Assembly: GCF_021155765.1 (NCBI RefSeq)
Contig: NC_060113.1
Span: forward strand, 1,106,501-1,170,500
DNA: 64,000 nucleotides
Origin: Diprion similis
Lineage: Eukaryota > Arthropoda > Insecta > Hymenoptera > Diprionidae
Reading direction: 5' to 3'
Shown: positions 37,083 to 50,531 of the stretch, in pieces
Numbering within the stretch: position 1 is the first letter of the stretch
Layout of the letters: each line of letters starts with the position of its first letter
Position numbers and translations under genes: made by a program
The notes under the pieces: generated by a model
Database searches by the model: none
What the model was told of the DNA's origin: nothing
What the model saw: only the letters and a program-made list of their open reading frames with translations

Positions 37083-37371
37083 TAAAAACGCAACAGAAAA
37101 GTGCTCGCAGTTGAAAAATCTCGTTGCAATACGTCTAATGTATGTTGTTATTATTATTATTACTATTATTGTTGTTGTTGTTGTTGTTGTTAGCTTGAAT
37201 GCGAAAAGCGTGCAAGAAAATTTTCCTTATACGAATGAAGGTGTACAGAGATTTTTTTTATTTTATTTATTTATACATGATTTCAATTTTTTTTCGCGAG
37301 AAAATTGCGAAGCGAAAATCTTGGGGGCAGACGTTGAAACGAGGCAAGGGAAGAAAAAACAGGGCCGTGGT

Positions 37372-37388
37372 GGGGGGGGGGGGGGGGG
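37372..37388. repeat. Poly(G) tract
   Basis: A run of 17 G. The length is likely error-prone in sequencing. Confidence 0.85.
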
Positions 37389-39659
37389 AGATAGCAAGGG
37401 AAAATGATTTGACGAAAAACAAGTGACTCATAGCAAGTAGTATTGTATATATATATATGTGTATATATATACCTATACCTATACCTATACGAATATGGAC
37501 TTAAACATACTTATTACACAGGCTTTTACGTTGACAAATAAAGATACGTAAAGCGGACGGCGAGGCATGCTATTGCACTGTTGCACCGTGGCACATCGTT
37601 GGATATTATTATCTTTATCAAGCTTTTATCTTTTCCTTAATCTCTTTACCGCACGTTTCTTCGAAGAGAAGACGATGTCGAAGAAGAAGAAGAAGAAGAA
37701 GACAAAGAAAAGGAAGAAAAATGACTAAGAGGGGGAAAAAAAAAACAGTTTGGCTAAACATATATATCCTCCAAATTCTGTGTGATTTTTTTGTACATTT
37801 ATGTTATATATATAATATCATATATACTTTATATATGTATGTATGTATATAATGGGGTGGCCGTTAATTTTTAAAATATACTTCTAACCCATGGAATCGA
37901 TAGACAATGATGAATGTGAACAGTGTGTGAATTATTTTCAGTGATTTTTAGCTTGATTGAAGAGAGCGCCGAGTTTGATTTGAAAATTGCAAGAAAAGCA
38001 AATGAAAAAAAAATAAAATAAAAATAACAAAAAAAAAAAACAAAACAACAACCCAGACAAATGCAAGTAGAACTCGCGCCCTGAAGGTTGCATTTTTGTA
38101 CGATATAACTACAAATTAACTATTTCAGAATTTTTTTTTTTCTCTACACTTGTACTGTGAGACTTATTGCTTTTCGCCAAATTTCCTTTACTTTTCTAAA
38201 GATACGGAATCGAAAAAATTCAAAATAAAAACTCGTTTTTCGGATGGGGGTTTCAACTTGGAAGGATCAATATATATATATATTGCAAATGGCCGATATA
38301 CCAAAATTTCAACTCGTCAAACATGTGAAAATAAAATAACGAAAGATAAATTGTTCGATCTTTTAATTTTTCAAAGTGTCGCTGATTAGAATGACTACTA
38401 ACCAGTTCCAACCAATATTTCGAACAATTTATCCGTCGTTATTTTACTTTCAAATTTTTGAAATTTCGATATATATCGGTCATTCGCAATATTGACTCTT
38501 CAAAATTTTTTTACCCCCACCCCGTTTTTCGAGTGAAACAACATCTTTCTAATTGTAAGAGAGGAACGAAGAGAGAGAAAGAGAGTCAGAGGGGGGCGAG
38601 GGGGGGAGAGGGGCGTAGGTCGACGTACGCCGCCATCATTCGCAAAACGGACGCAGCGTGCCGCAACCACAAGTAATCGATATTCCAGCAGGGCCTATAG
38701 AGGAGGAGAGACCGTCTCTCTTTTTTCGGCTCCTGATGTCTCTCCCATCTTTTCCGATTGTTCTACCCATAGTTTTTCATTGCAGATATAAAAATATCTC
38801 CGGGTCGTTATTTGCTTGTTAAATTCTTTTTTCTATAATTTACATTTGCATTGGAATCGATATATATCTTATAAATCACCTTTTTTTCAATTACATTTGC
38901 AGGCAGTCTAAAACTTGTACATTAATTGGTTACGTCTGAGAGATTTTTTTTTTTTTTATTTTTTTTTTTTTCAAACTTTCATATAGAATTTTTTATTTTT
39001 TATTATTATTGTTATACTACGCAACTTGATCAATTAAACTATATCTCATAGTGTCACACAAACTGATAATTGCCCGATTATACGTAAAAATTGTCAAAAT
39101 TCTTATTTTTTCATTAATTCTTGTAACTCTTTTTACACAATGTATGATGATATATTAACACGGAGATAATATTTTGCAATTATATTTCAATGATGCAAAA
39201 AATCATCAATCTTTTAAACTTCTCATTGCTGCATAATCTGGATTGTATATTCGAAACGTTGTGTAAATCGCATCAAAGCAAAGGTGAACAAATTTCATAT
39301 TGAGGATCGCAAGCCGATATCATAGTTTTTATACACTCGTTTTTTTCATTATCATTATTACGCATAATTAATCATACAATATATAAAGGACTAATTATAA
39401 TTTCTCGGCAAGAAGAAGAGGAGACAAAAAATAAGAAGAAAAAAAAAAAAAAAAAAGTCCCCCACCACACGTCGAGATACAAGATCCCAGTTTAATAACG
39501 AAAGTGATAAAATCGATCTGTTTTATACACACGTTATACAATTTTACGATCGAATACGAATATATAATTTGTCGACTAGATCCACTGAAATAAATAACAT
39601 TCATCTCCAAGCAGTGATAGATCCGAACGCTTTTTCCCCCCCCAGATAATCTTCTTATC

Positions 39660-39660
<1 letters not shown>

Positions 39661-39690
<30 letters not shown>
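39661..39690. repeat. (TTA)n microsatellite
   Basis: Ten trinucleotide units, followed by a T run. Confidence 0.85.
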
Positions 39691-39692
<2 letters not shown>

Positions 39693-42416
39693 TTTTTTTT
39701 TTTCTTGTAATCTCTCTTCATTCAACGAGGAAACAGAAAGTTCGTTTAACTCCACCGGGTTACGTAACGAGGTGGTGTCTATGAAACGTTAAGTATATAT
39801 ATATATATATATAGGAATTGATCCTAAAAGGGCGAAAAGATATCGGTTGCGTTTTTTTTTTATCTTTTTTTTTTTTTTATTTCATTCCAAGCGTGAAATT
39901 CGATCGCGTCTATGCAGAAGATTTTTCGATCTATTATAGTATGCAGTATATTATAAAGATTGAAAGATCGAGTAGCTGCTGCTGTTGATATGTACAATAA
40001 AATCACAGACTAAATTCAGCTCTGAAACGTCGAAATATACTTGCGAAAAGTAAATATGTACATATACATAATGTGTGTATATATATATGTATATGTATAT
40101 GTATACTATGTATACATATAGAGCGGTTAGTAGAGGCAAAGAGCAACGAGCGGTTCGTCAGTTATTGATTAATTTCGTCGCGGGTTTTGAGGTCCTGCAG
40201 CAACAGCGGCGGCAGCAGCAGCAGCAGCCAGACGCCAGAGGCCTTTTATTTGCATTATTAACAAGTTATACGTACATATAAAAAAAGTTGAGGTGTATAA
40301 AGGCGACAGAAAAGAAATGAAAAAAAAAAAAAAAAAAAAAAAACTGTAGAAAGGTGAAAGTAAAAAAAGCCAAAAAATATTAAATAAATTTTTCATCGAT
40401 TGCTTAATATAGAATATTATTATACGTGTACCCGAACCTTTCTACATTTAGTAATACTAACTGCATATTCAACCAAATTTTATTGAGTTTTCCCAAAATT
40501 CGATATTGCGATCCTTTGATTCCGTATGGTCATTGCACTTTCCGACCTCCCCCCCCCCCCCTTCGTTTCCCGACGGGTTTCATTATATTATTTTCTCTTT
40601 CAAACGATCGTCTTTCTCCTGTTTTAGTTTTCGGTTTCTTTTTTCTTCATCTCTCGTATGAGTATATACCTACAGCAGCAGCAGGTGAAAAAAAGGGTTA
40701 TGTGGCCATTTTGAAATTGTCTAAAATTCATAACTTCAAACTCGTGATTATTATATTCCTAGCGTTTAATCAATCACTTTGCTACAGGTAAACTGTATCG
40801 CCGTCAAGTGTTGAACGATATCGAATAATAGACGGTCGGTATTTAAGTATTTGAAATAACGGTTAAATGTATGTATACTATTGTAGAGTGATATAAGAGC
40901 TGCCAACATCCAGCATGAAAATCTCCATAACGTGTATATGTATAACGCGTAACGAAAATAGTTATTACAACAATAAAATTGATCTCGTTATAGAAGCGAA
41001 AAATCGAAGCCGAGAAACTACGATAAAAGATAGAAACATGGAATATAGAATATAAGAGAATGGACGGGTCACAAAATGAGATAACTCTAGAAGGAAGAAG
41101 AGAGAGATACTGGGTGGGGCAGACGCCCCGTGGCAAGCTGTCAAACTACACCGGCAATGGGACCTCCTCGCCTCCTCCTCTTCATCCTTGTCGCACACGC
41201 GTTGCGCACGCAGATGCATGGTATATAGAGATATGCGTGTCAGGCTACGTATGTGTGTACAATTACACACCATCGACATCGGACAGAGAGAGAGAGAGAG
41301 AGACAGAGAGAGAGAAGCGGAGCATTCCGTCGTCGGTAGAAGAGCCGACCGAGGATGATGGCGACGCTCGTCTCTGAGCTTATGTATGCACGTAAATGCG
41401 GGGAGAATTAAACCGCGTGCATATATATATATATCACTATACGTGGTAACGTATCATTTGCACGTGTTTGTAGGGTTAAAAACAATGAAAAAAAAAATTA
41501 GAGAAGATGTTCTATGAGCAGAAATTATGAGCTAATTATAGATCCATTATAAAAATATTATTATTATTATTGTTGGTTGGTTTTTGTTTTTGTTTGTTTT
41601 TTTCTTAACATAATAGTGATATAATCACACAGACTACTCACCATCATTTTGTAGTTGAGTTTCCTCGGCGCAGCGTTTTCCATTCTCACAGCCATCATGC
41701 GAATAATAATATTAGTAATAATAATTATATATAGTTGTGCAGCAGTCTGTATGGAACTTCGATTCTTATTTTTATATACTGGAAAGAATATAATGATTTT
41801 TCTTCTGATTTTTATATATCTTCTTCTCCCTCCCGCCTCCCTATATTTTCCTTTAGACGATTTCTCGCGGTGATCCTTTTTACTATCCTTATGACTCTTT
41901 CACTATTGTGTATATCCTTCGAAAAATCGCTGCCACAGAGATTTGTCGTTATCGTTGGTATTTTCGTTATTTTTTTAAATTTTGTTTCTTTTTACTGTCG
42001 TGCTCGTATGACGAGAGAACTATCGTGCACGGTGTGTTTATTTATACGATATATACGTATTGTTATATGCGTGTAATATTGCACGTTATACGCGTGTTTA
42101 GTTTTTCTTTTTTTCTTTTTTTTTCTTCTTTCTTTCTTATTACTTCTTCCTTCCCTCGATGGAGCGAGAGTGGCACACAGTAAAAAGTCTCTCTCTCTCA
42201 CACACACCCACCCACACGCGGAAAGTATATAGTATAGTAACTATAACAACACCCCACTGTAATATTAAAACAATATTATACTATTAAAGTAAATAACAGA
42301 AGAATTTTACCACTTTTTTTTTGTGTATATGTATAATACATACATATTAATATAAGTATTAGAAATAATAAGCCTAGTTGACGACGAAGAGTAGTGAGAG
42401 CAACAGTCGGTCACAC

Positions 42417-42488
42417 GAGAGTAACTCAAGTTAGCCAAAGATCCAAAAGGAGGATAGGATAACAGAGCTTTGTTATAGAGTTACTCTC
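42417..42488. other. Inverted repeat (11-bp perfect stem, 50-nt loop)
   Basis: GAGAGTAACTC at 42417-42427 is exactly inverted at 42478-42488. The pairing can be extended with a bulge (CAC.C/GTG). It could be a hairpin or a remnant of a small inverted-repeat element. Confidence 0.45.
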
Positions 42489-43059
42489 AGTGCTCTATGA
42501 ATTCTGATCCTTCCGTAAGCCTAACACTAATGCAAAGGATGTGAAAAGTTCAATTTTCATCAAGTATATGGATAACAACGTGTTTTTATTCAGCCAGCGA
42601 AACAATTTCAGCCGGACGACGTGAGTCTGATTTCGATTGACTAAGTAAGATCGTTAAAAGAAAGAAGAAAGAGAGAAAGAGAGAGAGAGAAAAATAGGAA
42701 TGTAAAAGTATGAGAAGAAATAACGCGCAAGGGAGAAGAAGTAAGTAGAAAAGGAAGGAAGGAAAGAAAGAGGCGGAGGATAAAAATCTCGCCGGTATCT
42801 TTTCTCAGCGGAGAGTCCATGTGCATATATAATATATATAGATATATATATATATGTATACGTGTGTACGGAGATCTGCGAGCGTCGGAGTGGAGAGGAG
42901 AGGAGAGGAGAGGAGAAGTGATGAAGAACGCGGGTCGCTCCGGAGAGCGAACGAGAGAGACAGAGAGAGAAGAGAGCCGATGCGAGACGGATGTCGAGTG
43001 TCAAAGGGTGTGTCGGCTGTGCACTTTACAAATACAGACGACGCGGAAACGCGAATAGA

Positions 43060-43079
43060 GGGGGGGGGGGGGGGGGGGG
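43060..43079. repeat. Poly(G) tract
   Basis: A run of about 20 G after an AGGAG-rich stretch (42893-42916). Confidence 0.85.
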
Positions 43080-44116
43080 AGAGATTAATTGAAAGAATAC
43101 GAACGCGGATGGATCAGATGGGATTACCGATCATGGGAAACAAACTAGAAGAATTTCAAACGCTTGCTTAGAGTAGACGGACGGTTTCGACCGTTTCTAG
43201 CAACCGAGTAGAGGAGCAAGTCTAAACCCCGCTGCACGGCTATCTCACCGCCGTCTTTAAATACAGACAGAAAACCATAAGTAGGGTTCGATGTTATAGA
43301 GTTGGAAAACAGACTAGAAGTTAGTGAAGGAACACACGAAACCGAAAACCGAGAAATTAACCCTTCCTGCTACACACAGGCATACGTATATACATACATG
43401 GGTATATACATACTGCACTGTGGCAAGTAGTATATATCATGTATGCACAAACGTATGGTCATTGCTTATTGCAGTGAATATAATAAGGGACGATCTTGTT
43501 TTGTTCGTTTTTCTTTTGTTTATTTTTTTTTTTTTTTGCTCGCGCTTTTCTTTTTTCTATTTTGAAATTACCCCACACACGCACAATCACGCAAATAATC
43601 ACTTATAGCGTCGAGTGTATCGCACAGGACATATCAATACGGCGTTTCTTTTTTTTTTCTTTTTTCGTGTGTTTTTATTCTTTAGAAAAATAGATATTAA
43701 ATGATTGATATTTAATATTGTTGTCGTACGGGTGCAACGTCCCAGGTGTTATTTTATTTTCTCTTTCAATATTTAATATTATTTCTTTATCGTTTTTCTC
43801 TCCTCTTTTCACAATAGCCAAGCGTTACAGCAGTTATATATATTACAACACTAACAAATGAGAGAAAGAAAAAACACACAAAAGAAAAAAAAAAAAAATC
43901 AATCTTACAATGCAATATCTCGTTTGTTTTATCGATTGCTTTTGCTTTTTAATTTTATTTGTTTGTTTGTTTATTTATTATTTTTTTTCTATTCTTTTTT
44001 TTTCAAATTTTAATTCAATTCTTATTAACATCGATGTACTTTATTAATTAATCCTTTTGTTGCCTGATTTCCTTTTTCTTGTTTTTCTACAGTTTACGTA
44101 TTAAATAGATTTTTCT

Positions 44117-44155
<39 letters not shown>

Positions 44156-44369
44156 ACACCCAATATATATATATATGTATATATGTACACGCACACGTAT
44201 ATATATATATATATGTATTTATTTTATTTATGTTTTTGTGTGTGTGTGTATTTCGTTATTTTCGTTATTTTTTTTTCTTTCGATTTTCAAAAACTAATCA
44301 CTTGTTATACAATTAATATACTTCTTGTTAGGAAACATTTAGGTGCGGTGTTGTCTTGTAGGTAGAGTC

Positions 44370-44670
44370 TAAGCTACTGCCCGGCGAGTTTCGCCCATCT
44401 TGACCGAAACTGAAACGAGCTTCCACTCCGCGGCGCCACTGTCGCATCGATGGGGCTCCGGCGGCCGCACCTGTTTCTTCATGCCGCCACCCAAGGCACC
44501 GGCCGGCTTTCAGAGGTCCTACCCGTCCTATCCTTCCAGGTGGGGGATGAAGGGGGGATGAAGGGGGGATGAAGAGGGGATGGGAGGCAGTCAGTCACCC
44601 CCGCGAACCAGCCGGCGACGACGACGACGACGACCTTTGGTCACCAACCCTCTGGCGCAAAGTTCACCAC
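44370..44670. other. GC-rich island in AT-rich intron
   Basis: A sharp GC-rich block with NotI-like GCGGCCGC, (GGGGGGATGAA)3 at about 44541-44585 and (GAC)n at about 44617-44632. The minus strand is open for about 67 codons up to a TAA near 44330; the plus strand also has a shorter open frame. No domain is recognised. It could be an untranslated or alternative first exon of shep, a CpG-type promoter or an enhancer. Confidence 0.4.
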
Positions 44671-45009
44671 CAAAAATCTATCCCTATAACTATAATTATA
44701 TAGATTTGTAAGAACGTCCAGAGGTGTGATATTGTAGACAAATAATATACATATACATATACCCATTTATACAATGGAATTACCACAAGTACAGTTATGT
44801 TCGTTAATAGGTTTCCAGTGACTCACTATTTTTTTTTTTTTTTTTTTTATGTTTGGTATCAAAACTGATACGAGTTTTTCTTACATAGAAATTTTACATG
44901 TCTATGATTATATAATATATCAATGATTATGTCACTTGAGTCGCTGACGGTCATTGGCACATAAAATTTAATTAGAAAGGAAACTCGTTCTAGTTTTGAT
45001 TCGAAATAA

Positions 45010-45040
<31 letters not shown>

Positions 45041-46210
45041 GTGAGCCAATAATCTTGAGGTTTGAAATATTGTCACAAGTCATTGCGGTCTGAATTCCAA
45101 ACGATTCTGCACACCTAGGCAACGAGAGTAAGAAAGAAAAAAACAAATTAGAAAACAACTGAATCTCTGGGTTTTCCCCTGCGCTAGGTAGAGACTTTCC
45201 GTTAGAGTACAGGATGTATGTATCTATGTATGTACAATGTAATTCGAATCGAATAAATTACATTTGAACTTGAGTTGAAATTTGCGTTTTTTTCTTGTTG
45301 TTTTTTTCTATTCTGTTTACTAAAAACCGTGATAACTAAACTTGAGGGAGATCTAATTCTCCAAAACTTCGATTACTAAAACAATCTTTTTTTTGTTGTC
45401 TAAGATCGATATATTCTAAACTTAAACCAACGATTAGATTATGAAAAAAAAGGAAGAAAGAAAGAAAGAAAAAAAAAACAACAGCGATATCGGAAAATAG
45501 AAATTCCAAGCTTTTCCTTTTCGTACATAGAATAGCTTCCGAAGGGCAACTAAATTGCACCTGCCTCCTCGCTGCATTCGCGTTATGCTTTCGAATTTAG
45601 AAATCCCTCCGTCCGATGTCCCGATTCCTGTAACATACATACATACATACATCGGTACAGCTCCTCTGCCTACCTCTACCCACGTCATAGACGGTGCGTA
45701 AATACGTAGACGTACTCGGGGTGCGTGCAACTGCTCTTTCGCCACCTGGCCGTCTCGATTTCTCGTCTACAGGGCGACGCAGAGTCGATTCGATCCGAGC
45801 CGAACCGAACCAAGTCGACTCGAGTCGAGTCATATGGATACCGGATCGAGGGACCGCTGCATCCAGGAGGGAAGAGACGGCGGGTCGACGTTCACCTGCT
45901 TCGGCTTGAAATAGCTGGCTAGCGGCCGTTTATTTGCTGCACTCTGGAAAGAGTTGAAGTCAGATTATTTATATACATATATATATATATAAATATACAT
46001 GCATATATATTTTGTTTTGACCAATGTACATTGCACGTATGTGTCATCATACGTTGTATTCATATAAACCGTATGTACAATTGTATGTACATACATACCA
46101 ATGTGCTTACACGTATACACGTATTTGAGCTCGATGTCTCGCCGCTGCAACTCGGCGTGCAGGCAAGCCTGCATGGACAAGGTCAAGGTCGGTTTCGACT
46201 CCTTCACCTC

Positions 46211-46239
46211 CTTCTTTCTTTCTTTCTTTCTTTCTTTCT
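46211..46239. repeat. (TTTC)n microsatellite
   Basis: Seven tetranucleotide units. Confidence 0.85.
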
Positions 46240-46727
46240 CTCAACTTATTTCCTTCCTTTACTTCTCGATCGCTCAACGACGCCTGTGTACGCGGCAGAC
46301 AGAGAGAGAGGGAGAGAAAGAGAGAGAGAACGGTGGACGATATAGACTCGCATATTTGAACCTAACTGTACGTATGCCATTATATCAAGGTATCAGCCGT
46401 CTCTTTCTATTCGGCTACAATGTTGCCTATCTGGCAACTCGATCTCTCGGCAACCGACGACGGTCGTCCCTGGCTGCGGTGTACATGTTCGTCGCGTCGC
46501 ACACTCGCTCTCTCTTGAATACTTGTGATACGCGAATACTGGGCCGAGGCACGTGCAGCAGCGCTGTGGCATTTGAGATTATCTTTTTGCCCCTTTGTGA
46601 TCAAGTCAGTCCTACTCTCGCGGCTAATTTCGCGTCTCTACTCTATCTCTCTCTCTATCTCTATCTTTCGTTTTTCCTTTTACTCGTCGTTGGTATACGC
46701 AATTACAAGCTTTTTTCTGCAGTATTG

Positions 46728-46754
46728 CACACACACACACACACACACACACAC
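46728..46754. repeat. (CA)n microsatellite
   Basis: Thirteen CA units. Confidence 0.88.
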
Positions 46755-48404
46755 GAATATTTAGGACTGAGTGTAATCCAAATACCTTATAACCAACATA
46801 ATGTAAATGTAAGGAATAAACACGAATCTCTATACCTAAACCGTTGAAAGATTTTTTTCCCCGCGTTCCAGTTGTGAAGGAGCAAAAGAAACGACGATAT
46901 GAAAAATAAAAACTATTATACGTTATTGCACCGAATATTACCATCGATAATAAATAATTATCCAGGCGATAATAATATTCGAACACCTAACGTGCAGATT
47001 CTATTATAATATACATTAGAATACAATTTGTTGCGGAATAAATCGTTGCTCTGCAGCAGCGGAGTACGTCTGTATATAATACGATTATGTTGCGAGGTTG
47101 TGATAATTTTTGCTAATACAGTATGTCTGGGTACAAGATCCGATGTTTAGTCATATAAAAAATATCCATCGTACAATCATCTCGGACGGGTCAGCGTGTG
47201 GAGTCAAGACCGCGGGGTCGGTTGCCTTTACAGCTTTATCCATCTTATATATAAATAGATACGCGTGCCATTTATATATATATCGTCGCCTCCACGCCCA
47301 CAACTACTTACAACATTATATATTTATATGTAATGGATTTATACGGCTAATGTATAATGAATTATACATGCTACACACTCGGAAATTCCTAAATCAAGAC
47401 ATTCTTCGCTAGTTGAAATCGTTTCTTTCTTTCTTTCTTTCTTTCCTTTTTTTTTTTTTTTACATTTGTACGCATATGTATAAAGTCTAAACTTGTATGT
47501 TCACCGAGTCAGGCAAGAAAGAGGAAAAAATAAAATAAATAAAACAGAGAAAGAGAGAGAGAGAGAAAATAAAATCGCGAGTAGAATTTAGATGATATAA
47601 AATCATCGCGATTATGTATAGTCATCAAGAAATTAGTATATTTACACGATTCGTACCGCAATATTATCAAACGATTTATGGATAACAAATAGCATGTGGA
47701 AGTAATGAATTGACGGTAATTATTCATCAATCTAATAATTAATGATGATAGTATATTATAGTAAACTAGCTGCAACTTTTCGTTTTGAAAATATCGCGGA
47801 TGGACTTGAGTATATAAGAAAAAGCCTGAATTTTGAAAAAAATTAAATTAGGGGGGAGGGAGGAGGAGCGAAAGGCGATCGTGTGCGCAAACATTTGTAT
47901 ACTTCGCCAGACGGTGTTCACTGTGTACGTACATTACACGAATACGCATTAAACGTATTATTGAAATGCGCCGACCTTGTATAGCAAAGAATAGCGACGA
48001 TAGCTGCAATGCGTCGAACAACCGGTTGGAGCGATTTTTTCGTCATCATCATCATCATCATCACCATCGAGAAATGCATTGGTTACACGGAAACTGGAAA
48101 GTTGAAATTTTTGTTACAATTATTTCTTTATATATATTAGTTTGATAAAAATGATGCTATTAAGTTTATATAATTGTATATGATAAGAAAATGGTTGTTA
48201 TATGAATTCGAAATTTTCAGGGTTTATTCTTGTCAAGTTTCGAATCGTTCCTTAATTTGAAATATATAAAGTTTTGATTTTGAAAGACATCTGCATGCGT
48301 AACACTAAATATAGTTCATTATGTTATACATATTATATTGACGGAGGAAATAATAATTTTTGCTGAAAGATTAACTTATGACTTATCCGCTGCAAGTATA
48401 TGAG

Positions 48405-48470
48405 ATAAAATTCATCCCCTTATACTAGATCTATTTAATAAAATTCATCCCTTTATATTAGATCTATTTA
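48405..48470 (+). repeat. Tandem duplication, unit 33 bp x 2
   Basis: 48405-48437 and 48438-48470 are contiguous copies beginning ATAAAATTCATCCC, with two substitutions. Confidence 0.85.
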
Positions 48471-48892
48471 GACTGTTATATCGAGAGCCCAGCTTTTCCT
48501 GTCTACCAGCTATAACCGCGACGGGTGAAAGTGAATATCGTCGAAAGCTCGATGGCCGTGCGGAAAATGGTCCAACGGAAGGAAGAGAGGCTGGGGATCG
48601 ATACCCGTGTAGAGGAGGCGCGGGCCGCGTCCGAACGAACGCGTTTTACTCCCGTGCACGGAATCCGGAAAACAAAAGAGCCGAGAACACCCTGCAGGTA
48701 TACATTCATTGATCGGGTATCGCCGTCGTTGTGCATCATTGAGACGCGAGGAAGAGGGGGATCATCGACTGCACGCGCATTTGACAAATCGCGATGCGAA
48801 TTCTAATACCTAAGTCTAAATTGTACGAAAAAAAATGGAGAAATGAAAAATCGGAGAAGGTACGGCGACAGCGATATTCGATGAAGAGGATG

Positions 48893-48921
48893 CTGAAGTT
48901 GGTAAAGTTAGCGTAACGAAA
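48893..48921 (+). mobile_element. Possible terminal fragment of the 208-bp element family
   Basis: CTGAAGTTGGTAAAGTTAGC followed by GTAACGAAAC resembles the left end of the elements at 25360 and 50324. No matching body or right end follows, so it may be a truncated copy or chance. Confidence 0.35.
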
Positions 48922-50323
48922 CAGACTGTTTGGACCCCTTTGAGTCATAGTGATGAGTATTCTCAAATCTGTTTTTTTGGATATTTAGAGAACATTTTTC
49001 AACACATTAATTCGCGGTTTTTTGCTAGTTCTAAGTGTATCAATAAGTTTTCAATACTCGAGATTGATCATTCGAAATTTGAAATTTTCGTCCACCTCAT
49101 CGAATCCACGATCTTGGATTTTCAAAATCTGATTTCAAATTGGTGATTACCAATCCCAAAAACCTCGGAATACTATCTCGTTACAAAAATCTACTTAGTC
49201 CAATAATGTAACCATCGGTTGATTTCTCCGGAGCTAGGGAGAGGCCGTAGGCCTTTTGGGGCAACGGCCCTTCCTGCGGCTGCTGCGGCACGAGTTGGCT
49301 CTCTTTGCCTAGGTATGTACGTTATAGGTACCTACATAGGCGATACGAACGTACGAAAGCTGGAGCAGCAGAACGTGCGAGAGAAAGGCGCGGGGGTGGA
49401 GGAGGGCGGAAGAGGCGGGGACGCGTTATTGAGCGAGCAATTCGCACAAAGCGCAGACGAGGGCAACCACCCCACCGCGCTACTGCTGTCTGCAGCCGAC
49501 TCCGACTCCCAACCCTCGAATCCAAACTTCCATCCCTACATCGCCGTCTTCCATCTCTCGCTAACGCGATGCGCTCGTTTCAATATCTCCTCCAGCAAGC
49601 CCCGACTTTGCGAACGTACCGTGGACGTTACTCTCCTTCTAACTTTCTGATGCAAAATTTTGAAATCTCCACTTGGCATCGACTAAGTTATACTTGAAAT
49701 TGCAGCCTGTATAACGTGTCTTGTGTTAGAGACTGCTAAGAGACAGCCATGTCAGGGTAATATTTGGTGAATTCGATCAGCGTGAAATTAGTTTTTTTTC
49801 TCATTCTTTTTCCCGCCGCAAGAGTTGGGATCCAATTTTGAAACTAGTATGTATTATACAAAAAACACTCGCTCGTTTGTTCTGCAGCGTTTTATTACTG
49901 CACGTATAAAATTCTTGCGGATAAGAATCCGCATCGCGGGAAAGTATACGGGGGTGGTATCGATTTTCTTGCTACTACTACTACTACTGCTGCTGCTGGT
50001 GCGGCTGCGGCTGCTGAGCAGATTTCTCGCACCACGGTTAAACGAGTTGGAAGCAACGACCATCCACCGATAAAAAATTATTACGCTGACACTCGGTCTT
50101 TGGTTTATACATGTGCAATAGCCTTCCGCGTTCCACTTATAGACGCTTAACCAACGATGTCAAAGTCACGTTACACCGTGCAGTGGACGGTTTTCTAATG
50201 CAACTGTATATTATGTATGTAATACACGAGGCGATGATAATAACTAACGGTTTTTCCCAGATTGTCGAGTCTCGTTTGTTTCGAGCGATGCTTCGATGTT
50301 CAATTGAAAAAAAGACGGTTAGG

Positions 50324-50531
50324 TTGAAGTTAGCAACGTTACCGTAACGAAACATTGGGGTAAAAAATCACTATTTTCTTAAGTTTATAATGATTTAGAA
50401 GAAACTAAGATTTCGATATACGAGTTTGTTTTGTTTTATTGCGGTTTACTGAATTTCAGACAATTCCAAAATGGCGAAATAACGGTTTTCTCCTCAAACA
50501 TGAATCGTTATGATAACGTTACTAACTTCAA
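50324..50531 (+). mobile_element. 208-bp element family, best-preserved copy (MITE-like)
   Basis: The left end TTGAAGTTAGCAACGTTACC... (27 bp, 50324-50350) and the reverse complement of the right end (50531-50505) agree at 24 of 27 positions. The 208-bp body is AT-rich and non-coding. Related sequences occur at 25360-25565, 26371-26560 and 28583-28791. It lies in the shep 29 kb intron, about 400 bp from the candidate first exon. Target-site duplication is not evident, so the exact ends may be off by a few bases. Confidence 0.78.

Noticed and set aside
40965-41377. Opposite-strand ORFs of about 105 codons near 41.2 kb
   Set aside because: Compositional: a GA-rich tract on one side and a poly-Glu/Ser shadow on the other; no supported splice sites.
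46101-46847. 248-codon plus-strand ORF
   Set aside because: Built from Ser/Phe/Leu and His-Thr runs of microsatellites, including (CA)n; no domain, and the minus strand is also open in parts.
48503-48806. Overlapping 93-94 codon ORFs on both strands
   Set aside because: Both strands open in a GC-rich island, with no family match or splice context; kept only as a possible promoter island.
49219-49697. ORFs of 130-143 codons, plus strand
   Set aside because: Two frames open at once in GC-rich DNA with Arg/Gly bias; no domain recognised.
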